From the NCBI GenBank assembly GCA_035705985.1, contig DASSVP010000217.1, positions 1-12,131 of the forward strand: a stretch of DNA of 12,131 nucleotides. The letters run 5' to 3'. Under the pieces are notes generated by a model. The model had not been told where the DNA came from. It saw only the letters and a program-made list of their open reading frames with translations, and did not search any database. Position numbers and translations under genes: made by a program. This document shows positions 5,860 to 12,131 of the stretch, one piece after another. Numbering within the stretch: the first letter of the stretch is position 1; every line of letters starts with the position of its first letter. This DNA is from JACVRW01 sp035705985. Its GTDB lineage: Bacteria; Actinomycetota; Thermoleophilia; Solirubrobacterales; Thermoleophilaceae.

Positions 5860-6846
5860 ATGAGCTCTCCGATCCTTGATGCCCTGTCCCGCCTCGCCGC
5901 GCGCCGTTTCGACAGCTTTGCCGATGCCGCGATGTCGGTCCTCGACCTCCTGGAAAGCACCTGTCCGGGGGGCAGTCTCGTCCTCGGTCAGGTCGACTGG
6001 GACGAGGGCAAGTGCCGCGTCATCGACGCGCGCGGCGACACCGTCCATCACGGTGCCCTGATTCCCCTCGCCCGTGGGCTGTCCGCCAACGGCTCGGCCG
6101 CGGGCGAGCTGCTCGACGCCGATTCGCTGGCCGCACTGTCGCCCGCGAACTGGGTCGCGGCCCCGATCGACACCGCCGACGGCCGCGTGGTGGGCGTGCT
6201 GCTGGCCACCGGCGCGAGCGGCGAGGCGGCCTCCCGAAACGTGGCGCAGCTGCTGCTCGTGGGCGCCCGCCTCCTGTCGTACGAGTGGGAGAGCATCTCG
6301 GCCCGCGCCGAGCTCCGGCGCCTGGCCGAGGTCGCGCGCGACCGCGAGAGCACCGACCCGATCACGGGCCTGCCGAATCGCGAGACCCTGGTCGCCTCGA
6401 TCGAGCGCGAGCACGAGCTGAGCAAGCGCGGGACCGTCGAGTCGTACGTGATCGTCTGCCACGTCCGCGACCGCGACGCGCTCGTGGAGCGCTACGGCGA
6501 GGCGATGGCGAACCTCCTGCTGAAGGACGTGGCCGACGTGCTCGGGGGAGCGGTGAGGCGCACCGACTACCTGGCGCGCGTATCGCGCGACGGCGTCACC
6601 GCCGTGCTCGTGGGCTGCAGGGGCCCCGACGGCGCTTTGGCCTTCCTGAGCCGCTTCGAGCGCACCCTGGAGCGCGTCACGGCCGGCCGGCCGGCCTCGC
6701 TCGGGCTCTCCTACGGCATTCAGCGGCTCGCCGACGCCGCGTCGCCGCAACAGGCGCTCGAGCTCGCCGAGCTCTCCGCCCAGTCCGCGCCCGCCCGCGC
6801 CAACGGCACGCCGCTCGGCGGCGCGCCGGCCAGGGGCCCGGCATGA
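5860..6846 (+). CDS. GAF plus degenerate GGDEF domain protein
   Basis: A 328-residue soluble protein. Residues about 15-145 look like a GAF sensor domain, with WVAAPIDTADGRVVGVLLATG (98-118) as its core strands. A short coiled linker (146-163) leads into DPITGLPNRETLV (166-178), the standard opening of diguanylate cyclase domains. The domain continues with YVIVCHVRDRDALVERYGE (196-214) and DYLARVSRDGVTAVLVGC (236-253). The GGDEF signature is replaced by SRDGV (242-246), and the usual FKxxND stretch is ALVERYGE. It should therefore be unable to make c-di-GMP and probably serves as a GTP- or protein-binding module. The C-terminus is a low-complexity Ala/Gly/Pro tail. The ATG has a GGGGGAA ribosome binding site that sits in a hairpin. 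The stop overlaps the next gene by ATGA, so the two products are probably made together and may interact. Confidence 0.88.
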   Translation: MSSPILDALSRLAARRFDSFADAAMSVLDLLESTCPGGSLVLGQVDWDEGKCRVIDARGDTVHHGALIPLARGLSANGSAAGELLDADSLAALSPANWVAAPIDTADGRVVGVLLATGASGEAASRNVAQLLLVGARLLSYEWESISARAELRRLAEVARDRESTDPITGLPNRETLVASIEREHELSKRGTVESYVIVCHVRDRDALVERYGEAMANLLLKDVADVLGGAVRRTDYLARVSRDGVTAVLVGCRGPDGALAFLSRFERTLERVTAGRPASLGLSYGIQRLADAASPQQALELAELSAQSAPARANGTPLGGAPARGPA

Positions 6847-8135
6847 GCACCGATTCGCTGCCCGGGGCCGTCGCCGGCCCGGCAAGCGGCCCGCCTCTGT
6901 CCCGCCCTGGCGTCACCCCGCCGACGCTGAGCGACGCCGGGAGGCGCTTCCTGTCCGACATCCTCGTGGAGCTCGGCTTCGTCGACCAGGAGCGGGCCGA
7001 GCAGGCCGTCGAGGCCGCCCGGAGCCCCGGCCAGACGCCGGAGAAGGTCCTGCTCGAGTGGGGCGTGATCACGGAGGACCAGCTCGCACGCGCCCTGGCC
7101 GAGCGCTACGGCCTCGACCACATCGATCTCGGCGAGTACGCGGTGGACGACTCGGCCGCGGGAGTGCTGCGGCAGACCGCCGCCAAGCGCTATCTCGCGG
7201 CCCCCGTCGGCTTCGCGGACGACGGCGCTCTCGTCCTCGCGGTTGCGGATCCCGCCGACTCGCTGGGGCTCAGCGACATCGCCGTGATGACGAAGCTGCC
7301 CGTGCGCCCCGCGGTGGCGGCTCGCAGTCAGATCAGGAAACTGGTAGACACGATGTCGTTCATGGAGGAGCCGGCCAAGGGCGCGAGCCAGCCGGTGAGC
7401 ACGGTGATCGTGCCGCCGGACGACGTCGCGTCCGGCGAGCCGGAGCCGCCGCGCCCGGATGCGGAAGCCACAGCCGTCCCGGAGCGGGCCGTCCCGCTCG
7501 CCGACGGGGCCGGCGAGCGCGAGCTCGCGCGGCTGCGGGAGGAGCTGGCCCTGGCGCTGGTTGCGCGCGACGAGGCGCTCGCGAAGCTGGCCGCCCAGGG
7601 CGACGACGCGGACTCCACCGCGGAGCACGAGGAGGCGCTCGAGGAACTGCGCTCGGACCGCGAGCGCGTGCTCGCGAACGCCGAGTCGGCGGCGGAGGAG
7701 GCGCTCCGCGCCGAGCGCGCCAGCGCGCAGCAGGCGCTTAACTCGCTGCGCGCGAACCACGACCAGGAGCTCGAGGCCGAGCGCGCCAAGCGCGTCGTGG
7801 AGGTCGAGGCCGAGCGCGAGCGCACGGCGGCCGCGATCGACGCCGAGCGCGAGCGCAACGCGAAGGAGCTCGAGGCGCTCCGCGCGCGGCTGACGGACGA
7901 CCTCGACGCCGCCCGAGCGGACGCCGCGGAGGCACGCGCGCAGCTCGAGCTCACGGCCGACGCCGATCGCCGGGCGGAGGCCGCCCGCGCGGCCCTCGCC
8001 GCGCTGCGCGACGAGAGCGAGCGGCAGGCCCAGGTCCACGCTCTCACCGAGCGCGAGCTGCGCTCCGAGCTGGAATCGCTCCGGGTCGAGCTCGAGTCGC
8101 TACGCGGCCGGCCGGCCCACCCGAGCGAGAAGTAG
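6843..8135 (+). CDS. GspE/MshE N-terminal domain plus long coiled-coil protein
   Basis: A 430-residue protein without signal peptide or membrane segments. After a Pro-rich start, residues about 31-170 form a type II secretion ATPase N-terminal (T2SSE_N/MshEN-like) domain: FLSDILVELGFVDQERAEQA (36-55), LLEWGVITEDQLARALAERY (70-89), GLDHIDLGEY, then APVGFADDGALVLAVADPAD (120-139). An acidic, Pro-rich linker (175-222) leads to an uninterrupted Glu/Arg/Ala coiled coil (about 224-423). No GspE ATPase domain follows, so it is a stand-alone version. MshEN domains bind c-di-GMP through two RLGxxL...G motifs; here those positions read FLSDIL and TPEKVL, so binding is doubtful. The start overlaps the GGDEF-like stop by 4 bases. 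Its 3' end overlaps the converging miaB by 36 bases. A role as scaffold or pilus/secretion adaptor is inference. Confidence 0.85.
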   Translation: MSTDSLPGAVAGPASGPPLSRPGVTPPTLSDAGRRFLSDILVELGFVDQERAEQAVEAARSPGQTPEKVLLEWGVITEDQLARALAERYGLDHIDLGEYAVDDSAAGVLRQTAAKRYLAAPVGFADDGALVLAVADPADSLGLSDIAVMTKLPVRPAVAARSQIRKLVDTMSFMEEPAKGASQPVSTVIVPPDDVASGEPEPPRPDAEATAVPERAVPLADGAGERELARLREELALALVARDEALAKLAAQGDDADSTAEHEEALEELRSDRERVLANAESAAEEALRAERASAQQALNSLRANHDQELEAERAKRVVEVEAERERTAAAIDAERERNAKELEALRARLTDDLDAARADAAEARAQLELTADADRRAEAARAALAALRDESERQAQVHALTERELRSELESLRVELESLRGRPAHPSEK

Positions 8136-9434
8136 CTCGTCGCCCGCCAGTGTCGTGCTGGTGGCCGCGGCGATCTCCACGTCTGTGAGCTCGCCCGGTG
8201 CCGCGACGCCCGTGAAGTTGACGGTCTTGTTGTGGCGCGTGCGTCCGCGCAGGCGCGACGGGTCCGTGCGCGAGGGGCCCTCCACCAGCACGTCCATCGT
8301 CCTGCCCACGAACCGCTGCGCGCGCTCCGTGGCGTGCCGCTGCACGGCGTCCACGAGCCGTCCCATCCTCTCGCTCGCCACCTCGTGCGGGACCTGGCCG
8401 GGCAGGTTCGCTGCCTCTGTCTCGCGCCGGGGCGAGTAGATGAAGGTGAAGGCCGAGTCGTAGCGCACCTGCTCGACGACCTCGAGCGTGCCCGCGAAGT
8501 CGTCCTCGGTCTCCCCCGGGAAGCCGACGATGATGTCCGTCGTGAGCGAGCAGTCCGGCACCAGCTCGCGGATCATCGCCACACGGTCGAGGTAGCGCTC
8601 GCGGTTGTAGGTGCGCCGCATCGCCTTGAGGAGGCGGCTCGAGCCGGACTGGAGCGGCAGGTGAATGTGCTCGCACACACTCGACAGCTCGGCGTGCGCG
8701 GCGATGACGTCCTCGCGGATGTCCTTCGGATGCGGGCTCGTGTAGCGGATCCGCTCCACGCCGTCGATCGCGTCCACCACCGCGAGCAGCTCCGCGAACG
8801 TGGTCTTGGCGCCCTTCGGGAGGTCGCGCCCGTAGGAACAGACGTTCTGGCCCAGGAGCGTGACCTCCTTGACGCCCTCGGCGGCGACGCGCTCGACCTC
8901 GGCCACGATCTCCGCCGCCGGCCGCGACACCTCGCGGCCGCGGGTGGACGGCACGATGCAGTACGAGCAGCGGCAGTTGCAGCCCACCGAGATCTGCACC
9001 CAGGCCTGGAAGTCGCGCTCGCGCTTCATCGGAAGGTGCCCCGTGAAGCCCTCGAACTCGAAGAAGCCCTGCGCCGTGATGCTGTCGCTCGTCAGGAACT
9101 CGGCGAGCTTGTGCACCTGGCCGGGCCCGAAGGCCACGTCCACGAACGGGAACATCTGGAAAACCTCGTCCTTCAGCGACTGCGACCAGCAGCCGCCGAT
9201 CCCGATCACGCGCTCGGGGTCCTGAGCCTTGAGCCGCTTGGCCTCGCCGAGGTGACCGACGAGCCGGTTGTCCGCCTTCTCGCGGATCGAGCAGGTGTTG
9301 AAGAGGATGAGGTCCGCGCCCTCGCGATCGTCGGCCTCGCTGTAGCCCAACGACTCGAGCATGCCCTTCATGCGCTCCGAGTCGTGCTCGTTCATCTGGC
9401 ACCCGAAGGTGGTCAGGTGGTACGCCTTCGCCAT
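8100..9434 (-). CDS. miaB: tRNA-2-methylthio-N6-dimethylallyladenosine synthase MiaB
   Basis: A radical-SAM methylthiotransferase that adds a methylthio group at C2 of i6A37 in tRNA, acting on the product of MiaA. It has 444 residues, normal for the family. The N-terminal MTTase domain has the three cluster cysteines: Cys12 in TTFGCQMNEHDSE, Cys48 in FNTCSIREKADN, and Cys82 in GIGGCWSQ. The radical-SAM cluster is Cys152-x3-Cys156-x2-Cys159 in ISVGCNCRCSYCIVPSTRGRE (all but one residue of that run seen in MiaB proteins generally). TLLGQNVCSYG, HLPLQSGS and TTDIIVGFPGET follow, and the C-terminal TRAM domain includes GRTRHNKTVNF. The ATG at 9434 lies 11 bases after the rny stop with no clear Shine-Dalgarno, so translation may depend on termination of rny. 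The 3' end overlaps the plus-strand coiled-coil gene. Confidence 0.97.
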   Translation of the reverse strand: MAKAYHLTTFGCQMNEHDSERMKGMLESLGYSEADDREGADLILFNTCSIREKADNRLVGHLGEAKRLKAQDPERVIGIGGCWSQSLKDEVFQMFPFVDVAFGPGQVHKLAEFLTSDSITAQGFFEFEGFTGHLPMKRERDFQAWVQISVGCNCRCSYCIVPSTRGREVSRPAAEIVAEVERVAAEGVKEVTLLGQNVCSYGRDLPKGAKTTFAELLAVVDAIDGVERIRYTSPHPKDIREDVIAAHAELSSVCEHIHLPLQSGSSRLLKAMRRTYNRERYLDRVAMIRELVPDCSLTTDIIVGFPGETEDDFAGTLEVVEQVRYDSAFTFIYSPRRETEAANLPGQVPHEVASERMGRLVDAVQRHATERAQRFVGRTMDVLVEGPSRTDPSRLRGRTRHNKTVNFTGVAAPGELTDVEIAAATSTTLAGDELLLARVGRPAA

Positions 9435-9445
9435 CGGCGTCAACG

Positions 9446-10945
9446 CTAGCGCGCGTAGTCGGTCGCCCGGCTCTCCCTGATCACGGTCACCTTGATCTGG
9501 CCGGGGTACTCGAGCTCCTTCTCCACGTCGCGTGCGATCTGGTGTGACAGGAGCGTCGCGGCGTCGTCGTCGATCTCCTCGGGGTGCACGATCACGCGGA
9601 TCTCGCGCCCGGCGTGCATCGCGTAGACCTTCTCCACGCCGGCGTTGCGGCAGGCGATCGCCTCGAGCTCGTGCAGCCGCTTCACGTACTGCTCGAGCGA
9701 CTCGCCGCGGGCGCCCGGGCGCGCGCCGGAGAGCGCGTCGACGATCTGGACGATCACCGCCTCCACCGTTTGGAGCTCGACCTCGTTGTGGTGGGCCTCC
9801 ATCGCGTGGGCCACGGCCTCCGTCTCCTTGTAGCGCCGCGCCAGCTCGCCGCCCACCAACGCGTGCGGGCCGTCGCTCTCGTGCGAGACCGCCTTGCCGA
9901 TGTCGTGCAGGAGCGCCGCCCGCGATGCGCAGCGGGGATCCGCGCCCAGCTCGGCGGCAAGCATCGCGGCCAGGCGCGCGCACTCGATCGAGTGAGCCAG
10001 CACGTTCTGGCCGTAGCTCGTGCGGAACTTGAGCCGGCCGAGCAGCTTCACGAGCTCCGGGTGGAGCGAGCCGACGTTCGCCTCGAAGACGGCCTGCTCC
10101 CCCACCTCAACGACGTGCTGGTCGATCTCGGACTTCGCCTGGTGGAAGGCCTCCTCGATGCGCGCCGGGTGGATGCGGCCGTCCTGGAGCAGGCGCTCGA
10201 GCGTCAGGCGGGCGATCTCACGGCGCACGCCGTCGAAGCCGGACAGGAGCACGGCGCCGGGGGTGTCGTCGATGATGAAGTCGATCCCGGTGAGCGTCTC
10301 GAGCGCGCGGATGTTGCGGCCCTCGCGCCCGATGATGCGCCCCTTGAGCTCGTCCGACTTGAGCTCGACTACCGAGACGGTCGTCTCCACGGCGTGACTC
10401 GACGCCACGCGCTGCATCACGGCGGCGAGGATGCTGCGCGCCCGGCGGTCGGCGTCGCGCCGGGTCTCCTCCTCCACCTGCCTGATCACACGGGCGCTGT
10501 CGTGGCGCAGCTCGTCCTCCAGTTCCCGCAGCAGGATCTGCTTCGCCTGCCCCGCGCTCAGGCCCGACACCCGCTCCAGCTCGCGGAGCTGCCGCGACTT
10601 CTCCGTCTTCAGCTCCTCGCGGATGTGATCGAGGTTCCGGCGCCGGTCCTCCAGCGAGCGCTCGCGGTCGCTCAGCTCGTTCGCCTGGAGGTCGAGCGAG
10701 CTCTCCTTCGCCCTCAGCCGCTCCTCGAGCCGCGCGATCTCCGTCCTGCGCGCGAGCAGCTCCTCCTCGAGCGCATCCCGGCCGCCGGGGACTGCCGCAA
10801 GCGGCTCCACGGTCGCCGCCGCCGCGGCCTCGTGGCTGCCGCTTGCCGCGGGGGCCCCGGCACCGGCGGCTCGCGGGCGCTGTACCAGCATCACCACCGC
10901 CACCGCGACCGCCGCCGCGACCAGCGCCGCCAACACGATCTCCAT
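9446..10945 (-). CDS. rny: Ribonuclease Y
   Basis: RNase Y is the membrane-anchored endoribonuclease that starts mRNA decay in many bacteria lacking RNase E. It has 499 residues, close to the usual 510-520. Residues 1-21 (MEIVLAALVAAAVAVAVVML and on) are one N-terminal membrane anchor. An Ala/Pro-rich linker precedes a charged coiled coil (56-180). The KH domain carries GRIIGREGRN (202-211) and LTGIDFIIDDTPGAVLLSGF (218-237). The HD domain has His318 in AHSIECA, and LLHDIGKAVSHESDGPH (345-361) with the catalytic His347-Asp348. A conserved C-terminal stretch with IKVTVIRE follows. The ATG at 10945 is chosen over one 42 bases upstream because GAGGAG (10957 to 10952) is correctly spaced and the membrane segment begins directly. 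A long structured leader precedes it. miaB follows after 11 bases. Confidence 0.96.
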   Translation of the reverse strand: MEIVLAALVAAAVAVAVVMLVQRPRAAGAGAPAASGSHEAAAAATVEPLAAVPGGRDALEEELLARRTEIARLEERLRAKESSLDLQANELSDRERSLEDRRRNLDHIREELKTEKSRQLRELERVSGLSAGQAKQILLRELEDELRHDSARVIRQVEEETRRDADRRARSILAAVMQRVASSHAVETTVSVVELKSDELKGRIIGREGRNIRALETLTGIDFIIDDTPGAVLLSGFDGVRREIARLTLERLLQDGRIHPARIEEAFHQAKSEIDQHVVEVGEQAVFEANVGSLHPELVKLLGRLKFRTSYGQNVLAHSIECARLAAMLAAELGADPRCASRAALLHDIGKAVSHESDGPHALVGGELARRYKETEAVAHAMEAHHNEVELQTVEAVIVQIVDALSGARPGARGESLEQYVKRLHELEAIACRNAGVEKVYAMHAGREIRVIVHPEEIDDDAATLLSHQIARDVEKELEYPGQIKVTVIRESRATDYAR

Positions 10946-11165
10946 CTCCGTCTCCTCACACGGCGCGCAGGGCGCCGGTCTCAACATTCAGTTCGTTGAG
11001 CGGGTACGGCGTGCGGCTCCGAGACTGCAGACGGCTAAGGACCCTCCCGACAGCTCCTTTCGGGATGGTCACACGTGGTTGTCAGAGAGAAGTTCAGGTG
11101 AAGCACCGAAATCAGGCGATTTGCGCGTCTTTTCGTCTCGGGCCGGGAGCGCCGGCCGCTTCACC
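10946..11165 (-). ncRNA. Structured 5' leader of rny, candidate cis-regulatory RNA
   Basis: This is essentially the whole recX-rny gap, with no coding frame I can support. On the minus strand it folds on paper as follows. An 8-bp closing stem GGTGAAGC/GCTTCACC (11165-11158 with 11104-11097) encloses two hairpins, GGCCGG/CCGGCC with a 5-base loop (11157-11141) and AAATC/GATTT with loop GCCT (11122-11109). Next is a 10-bp hairpin with one mismatch (11070-11040) whose loop holds AAGGAG. CTCAAC/GTTGAG (11000-10980) and CGGCGC/GCGCCG (10977-10961) follow, the latter 3 bases before the ribosome binding site. I could not match it to a riboswitch class I know. It may bind a ligand or protein, or be an RNase Y self-cleavage site. 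Confidence 0.45.
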
Positions 11166-11167
11166 GG

Positions 11168-11196
11168 AGACTACCCTCGCGCGGCTCCCTGAGCAA
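11168..11196 (-). promoter_or_regulatory. Putative promoter of rny-miaB
   Basis: On the minus strand TTGCTC (11196 to 11191) and TAGTCT (11173 to 11168) are 17 bases apart, fitting TTGnnn/TAnnnT actinobacterial spacing. It lies just downstream of recX. The predicted start, near 11161, falls inside or at the first stem of the rny leader, so the exact 5' end matters for that fold. Confidence 0.4.
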
Positions 11197-11224
11197 CCGG
11201 TGCGAGCGGCGGTGCGTCGGGCGC

Positions 11225-11710
11225 TTACGCCGCGCGCCGGCGCTGGCGCTCGGCGCGCTCGTAGGCCCTGATCGCGTCGTAGGCGATCTCGGGCGCGTAG
11301 CCGCGGCGGACGAGCATCTGCCAGGCGCGGTCGCGCTCGCGGTCGTCGCGCGGCGCCGTCGGGTAGCGCCGCTCCAGCAGCAGGAGGGCGGTCCGAAGCT
11401 CCGAGTCGCGGCTGTGTGTGGACACCGCGGCGTCGATCAGCTGCGGCGCGATCCCGCGGCGGCGCAGGTCGCGGGCGATCCGCTCTGTACCCCACTGCTC
11501 CAGCTCGCGCTTGTCCTCGGCGAACTGGATCGCGTAGCGGGCGTCGTCGACGAAGCCCGTGGCCTCGAGCTCCTCGATGGCGTCGTCGATCGCCTCCGGC
11601 GCGACGTGCTTGCGTTCGAGTCGCGCCCGCAGCTCCGCGACGGTGAGATCGCGGCGGGCGACCGCCTTGTAGGCCAGGTCGATCGCCCGCTCGCTCTCCG
11701 TCCGTCTCAC
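11225..11710 (-). CDS. recX: Regulatory protein RecX
   Basis: RecX binds RecA filaments and limits RecA activity during recombination and SOS. It has 161 residues, typical of the short RecX form built from repeated three-helix units. Visible elements are AIDLAYKAVARRDLTVAELR (9-28), the family opening with its (S/T)xxELRxxL repeat, then RKHVAPEAIDDAIEELEATG with FVDDARYAIQFAEDK (the FxDDxRYA motif). ERIARDLRRRGIAP follows, and then DRERDRAWQMLVRRGYAPEI for the last repeat. The GTG start at 11710 lies 4 bases after the recA stop, so recA and recX form one transcript and RecX translation likely follows RecA. No good Shine-Dalgarno is visible in the short gap. Confidence 0.95.
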   Translation of the reverse strand: MRRTESERAIDLAYKAVARRDLTVAELRARLERKHVAPEAIDDAIEELEATGFVDDARYAIQFAEDKRELEQWGTERIARDLRRRGIAPQLIDAAVSTHSRDSELRTALLLLERRYPTAPRDDRERDRAWQMLVRRGYAPEIAYDAIRAYERAERQRRRAA

Positions 11711-11714
11711 GGTG

Positions 11715-12131
11715 CTAGGCGGCCCGCTCCTCCGGGAGCTCCGCCTCGGGCGCGGCGTCCTCCACCGCGCCAGGCGGCGTCTCGACCACGCCGAACGGCG
11801 ACGCCGGGTCCACGCCGAGAGCGTCGTAGATCTTGCGCTCGATCTCCTGCGCGACGTGCGGGTTCTCGCGCAGATAGCCCTTCACGTTGTTGCGTCCCTG
11901 CCCGAGCCGCTCGTCCCCGTACGAGAAGAACGAGCCGGACTTCTGCACGATGTTGTGCTCGATCCCGAGATCCAGGATGCAGCCCTCGGAGCTGATGCCC
12001 TGGCCGTACTCGATGTCGAACTCGGCCTGGCGGAACGGCGCGGCGACCTTGTTCTTCACGACCTTCACGCGCACCCGGTTGCCGACCGCCTCGGTGCCCT
12101 CCTTGAGGGTCTCGATGCGGCGGATGTCGAG
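11715..12131 (-). CDS. recA: Recombinase RecA, C-terminal part (N-terminus beyond window)
   Basis: The last 138 residues of RecA, the ATP-dependent strand-exchange protein that also triggers LexA cleavage. The segment begins in LDIRRIETLKEGTEAVGNR, the stretch just before the second DNA-binding loop; VKVVKNKVAAPFRQAEFDI follows, then YGQGISSEGCILDLGIEHN, QKSGSFFSYGDERLGQGRNN, and NVKGYLRENPHVAQEIERKI, all close to the RecA consensus. The end is a Pro/Ala/Glu-rich acidic tail (VEDAAPEAELPEERAA), the usual autoinhibitory C-terminus. The Walker motifs and start lie outside the window. The TAG stop is 4 bases before recX. Confidence 0.98.
   Translation of the reverse strand, partial: LDIRRIETLKEGTEAVGNRVRVKVVKNKVAAPFRQAEFDIEYGQGISSEGCILDLGIEHNIVQKSGSFFSYGDERLGQGRNNVKGYLRENPHVAQEIERKIYDALGVDPASPFGVVETPPGAVEDAAPEAELPEERAA

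Noticed and set aside
6682..6694. GGCCGGCCGGCC palindrome as a site or terminator
   Set aside because: It lies within the coding sequence of the GGDEF-like gene, has no loop, and such GC runs are expected at this base composition.
6012..6842. Upstream extension of the GspE-N/coiled-coil protein by 277 residues
   Set aside because: This part is an out-of-frame reading of the GAF-GGDEF gene. The ATG at 6843 with its ATGA overlap and the start of the recognisable domain soon after is the better start.
7500..8100. DNA repeat array (recurring GAGCGCGAGCGC-like runs)
   Set aside because: The repetition follows Glu/Arg/Ala heptads of a coiled coil and has no constant unit length, so it is protein-driven rather than a repeat element or CRISPR.
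11040..11070. Intrinsic terminator for recX
   Set aside because: The 10-bp hairpin is strong, but no T-run follows it on either strand. It lies about 155 bases past recX and inside the proposed rny leader.
10946..11224. c-di-AMP (ydaO), glycine or cobalamin riboswitch, or 4.5S/6S RNA
   Set aside because: I compared the conserved core strings I know for these classes and found none in order. A covariance-model scan would be needed to exclude them fully.

Overview
The window is very GC-rich throughout and densely coded. The minus-strand order recA, recX, rny, miaB ... miaA ... dapF (right to left) is a housekeeping cluster familiar from Actinobacteria-type genomes. Together with the GC-rich codon use, GTG starts and several genes without a Shine-Dalgarno sequence, it suggests a high-GC actinobacterial chromosome, most likely of the Thermoleophilia/Solirubrobacterales type. 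The lineage is inferred from gene order and style; no marker search was possible.

Layout. (1) 1-1332, minus: an ArsR-type repressor, an SRPBCC/AHSA1 protein and the N-terminal part of dapF form a tight operon whose promoter carries a palindrome over its -35 box. (2) 1396-1728, plus: a small TfoX N-terminal-domain protein, divergent from the repressor. (3) 1729-5057, minus: miaA followed by a secreted penicillin-acylase homologue, joined by a 4-base GTGA overlap. (4) 5078-8135, plus: a three-gene insertion between miaA and miaB, comprising a short FecB/TroA-like lipoprotein, a GAF plus degenerate-GGDEF protein, and a GspE-N (MshEN-like) plus coiled-coil protein. (5) 8100-12131, minus: miaB, rny, recX and the C-terminal part of recA. 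An unusually structured 216-base leader precedes rny.

How the genes relate. MiaA and MiaB act one after the other on A37 of tRNA (isopentenylation, then methylthiolation). RNase Y turns over mRNA. RecX modulates RecA. DapF makes meso-diaminopimelate for peptidoglycan and lysine. The plus-strand block looks like a separate signalling module: two proteins with domains typical of c-di-GMP systems overlap by ATGA, yet both have lost the signature residues for making or binding c-di-GMP.

Main points for a second look: DapF has Ser where the catalytic Cys73 should be; the GGDEF and MshEN-like pair is degenerate; the rny leader may be an uncharacterised cis-acting RNA; a hairpin covers the ribosome binding site of the GGDEF gene; the lipoprotein has a contracted second lobe; and miaA and the lipoprotein gene diverge from a 20-base spacer. 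There are no tRNA or rRNA genes, insertion sequences or CRISPR arrays. No gene-free stretch exceeds 300 bases; the longest, 279 bases, is the rny leader region.
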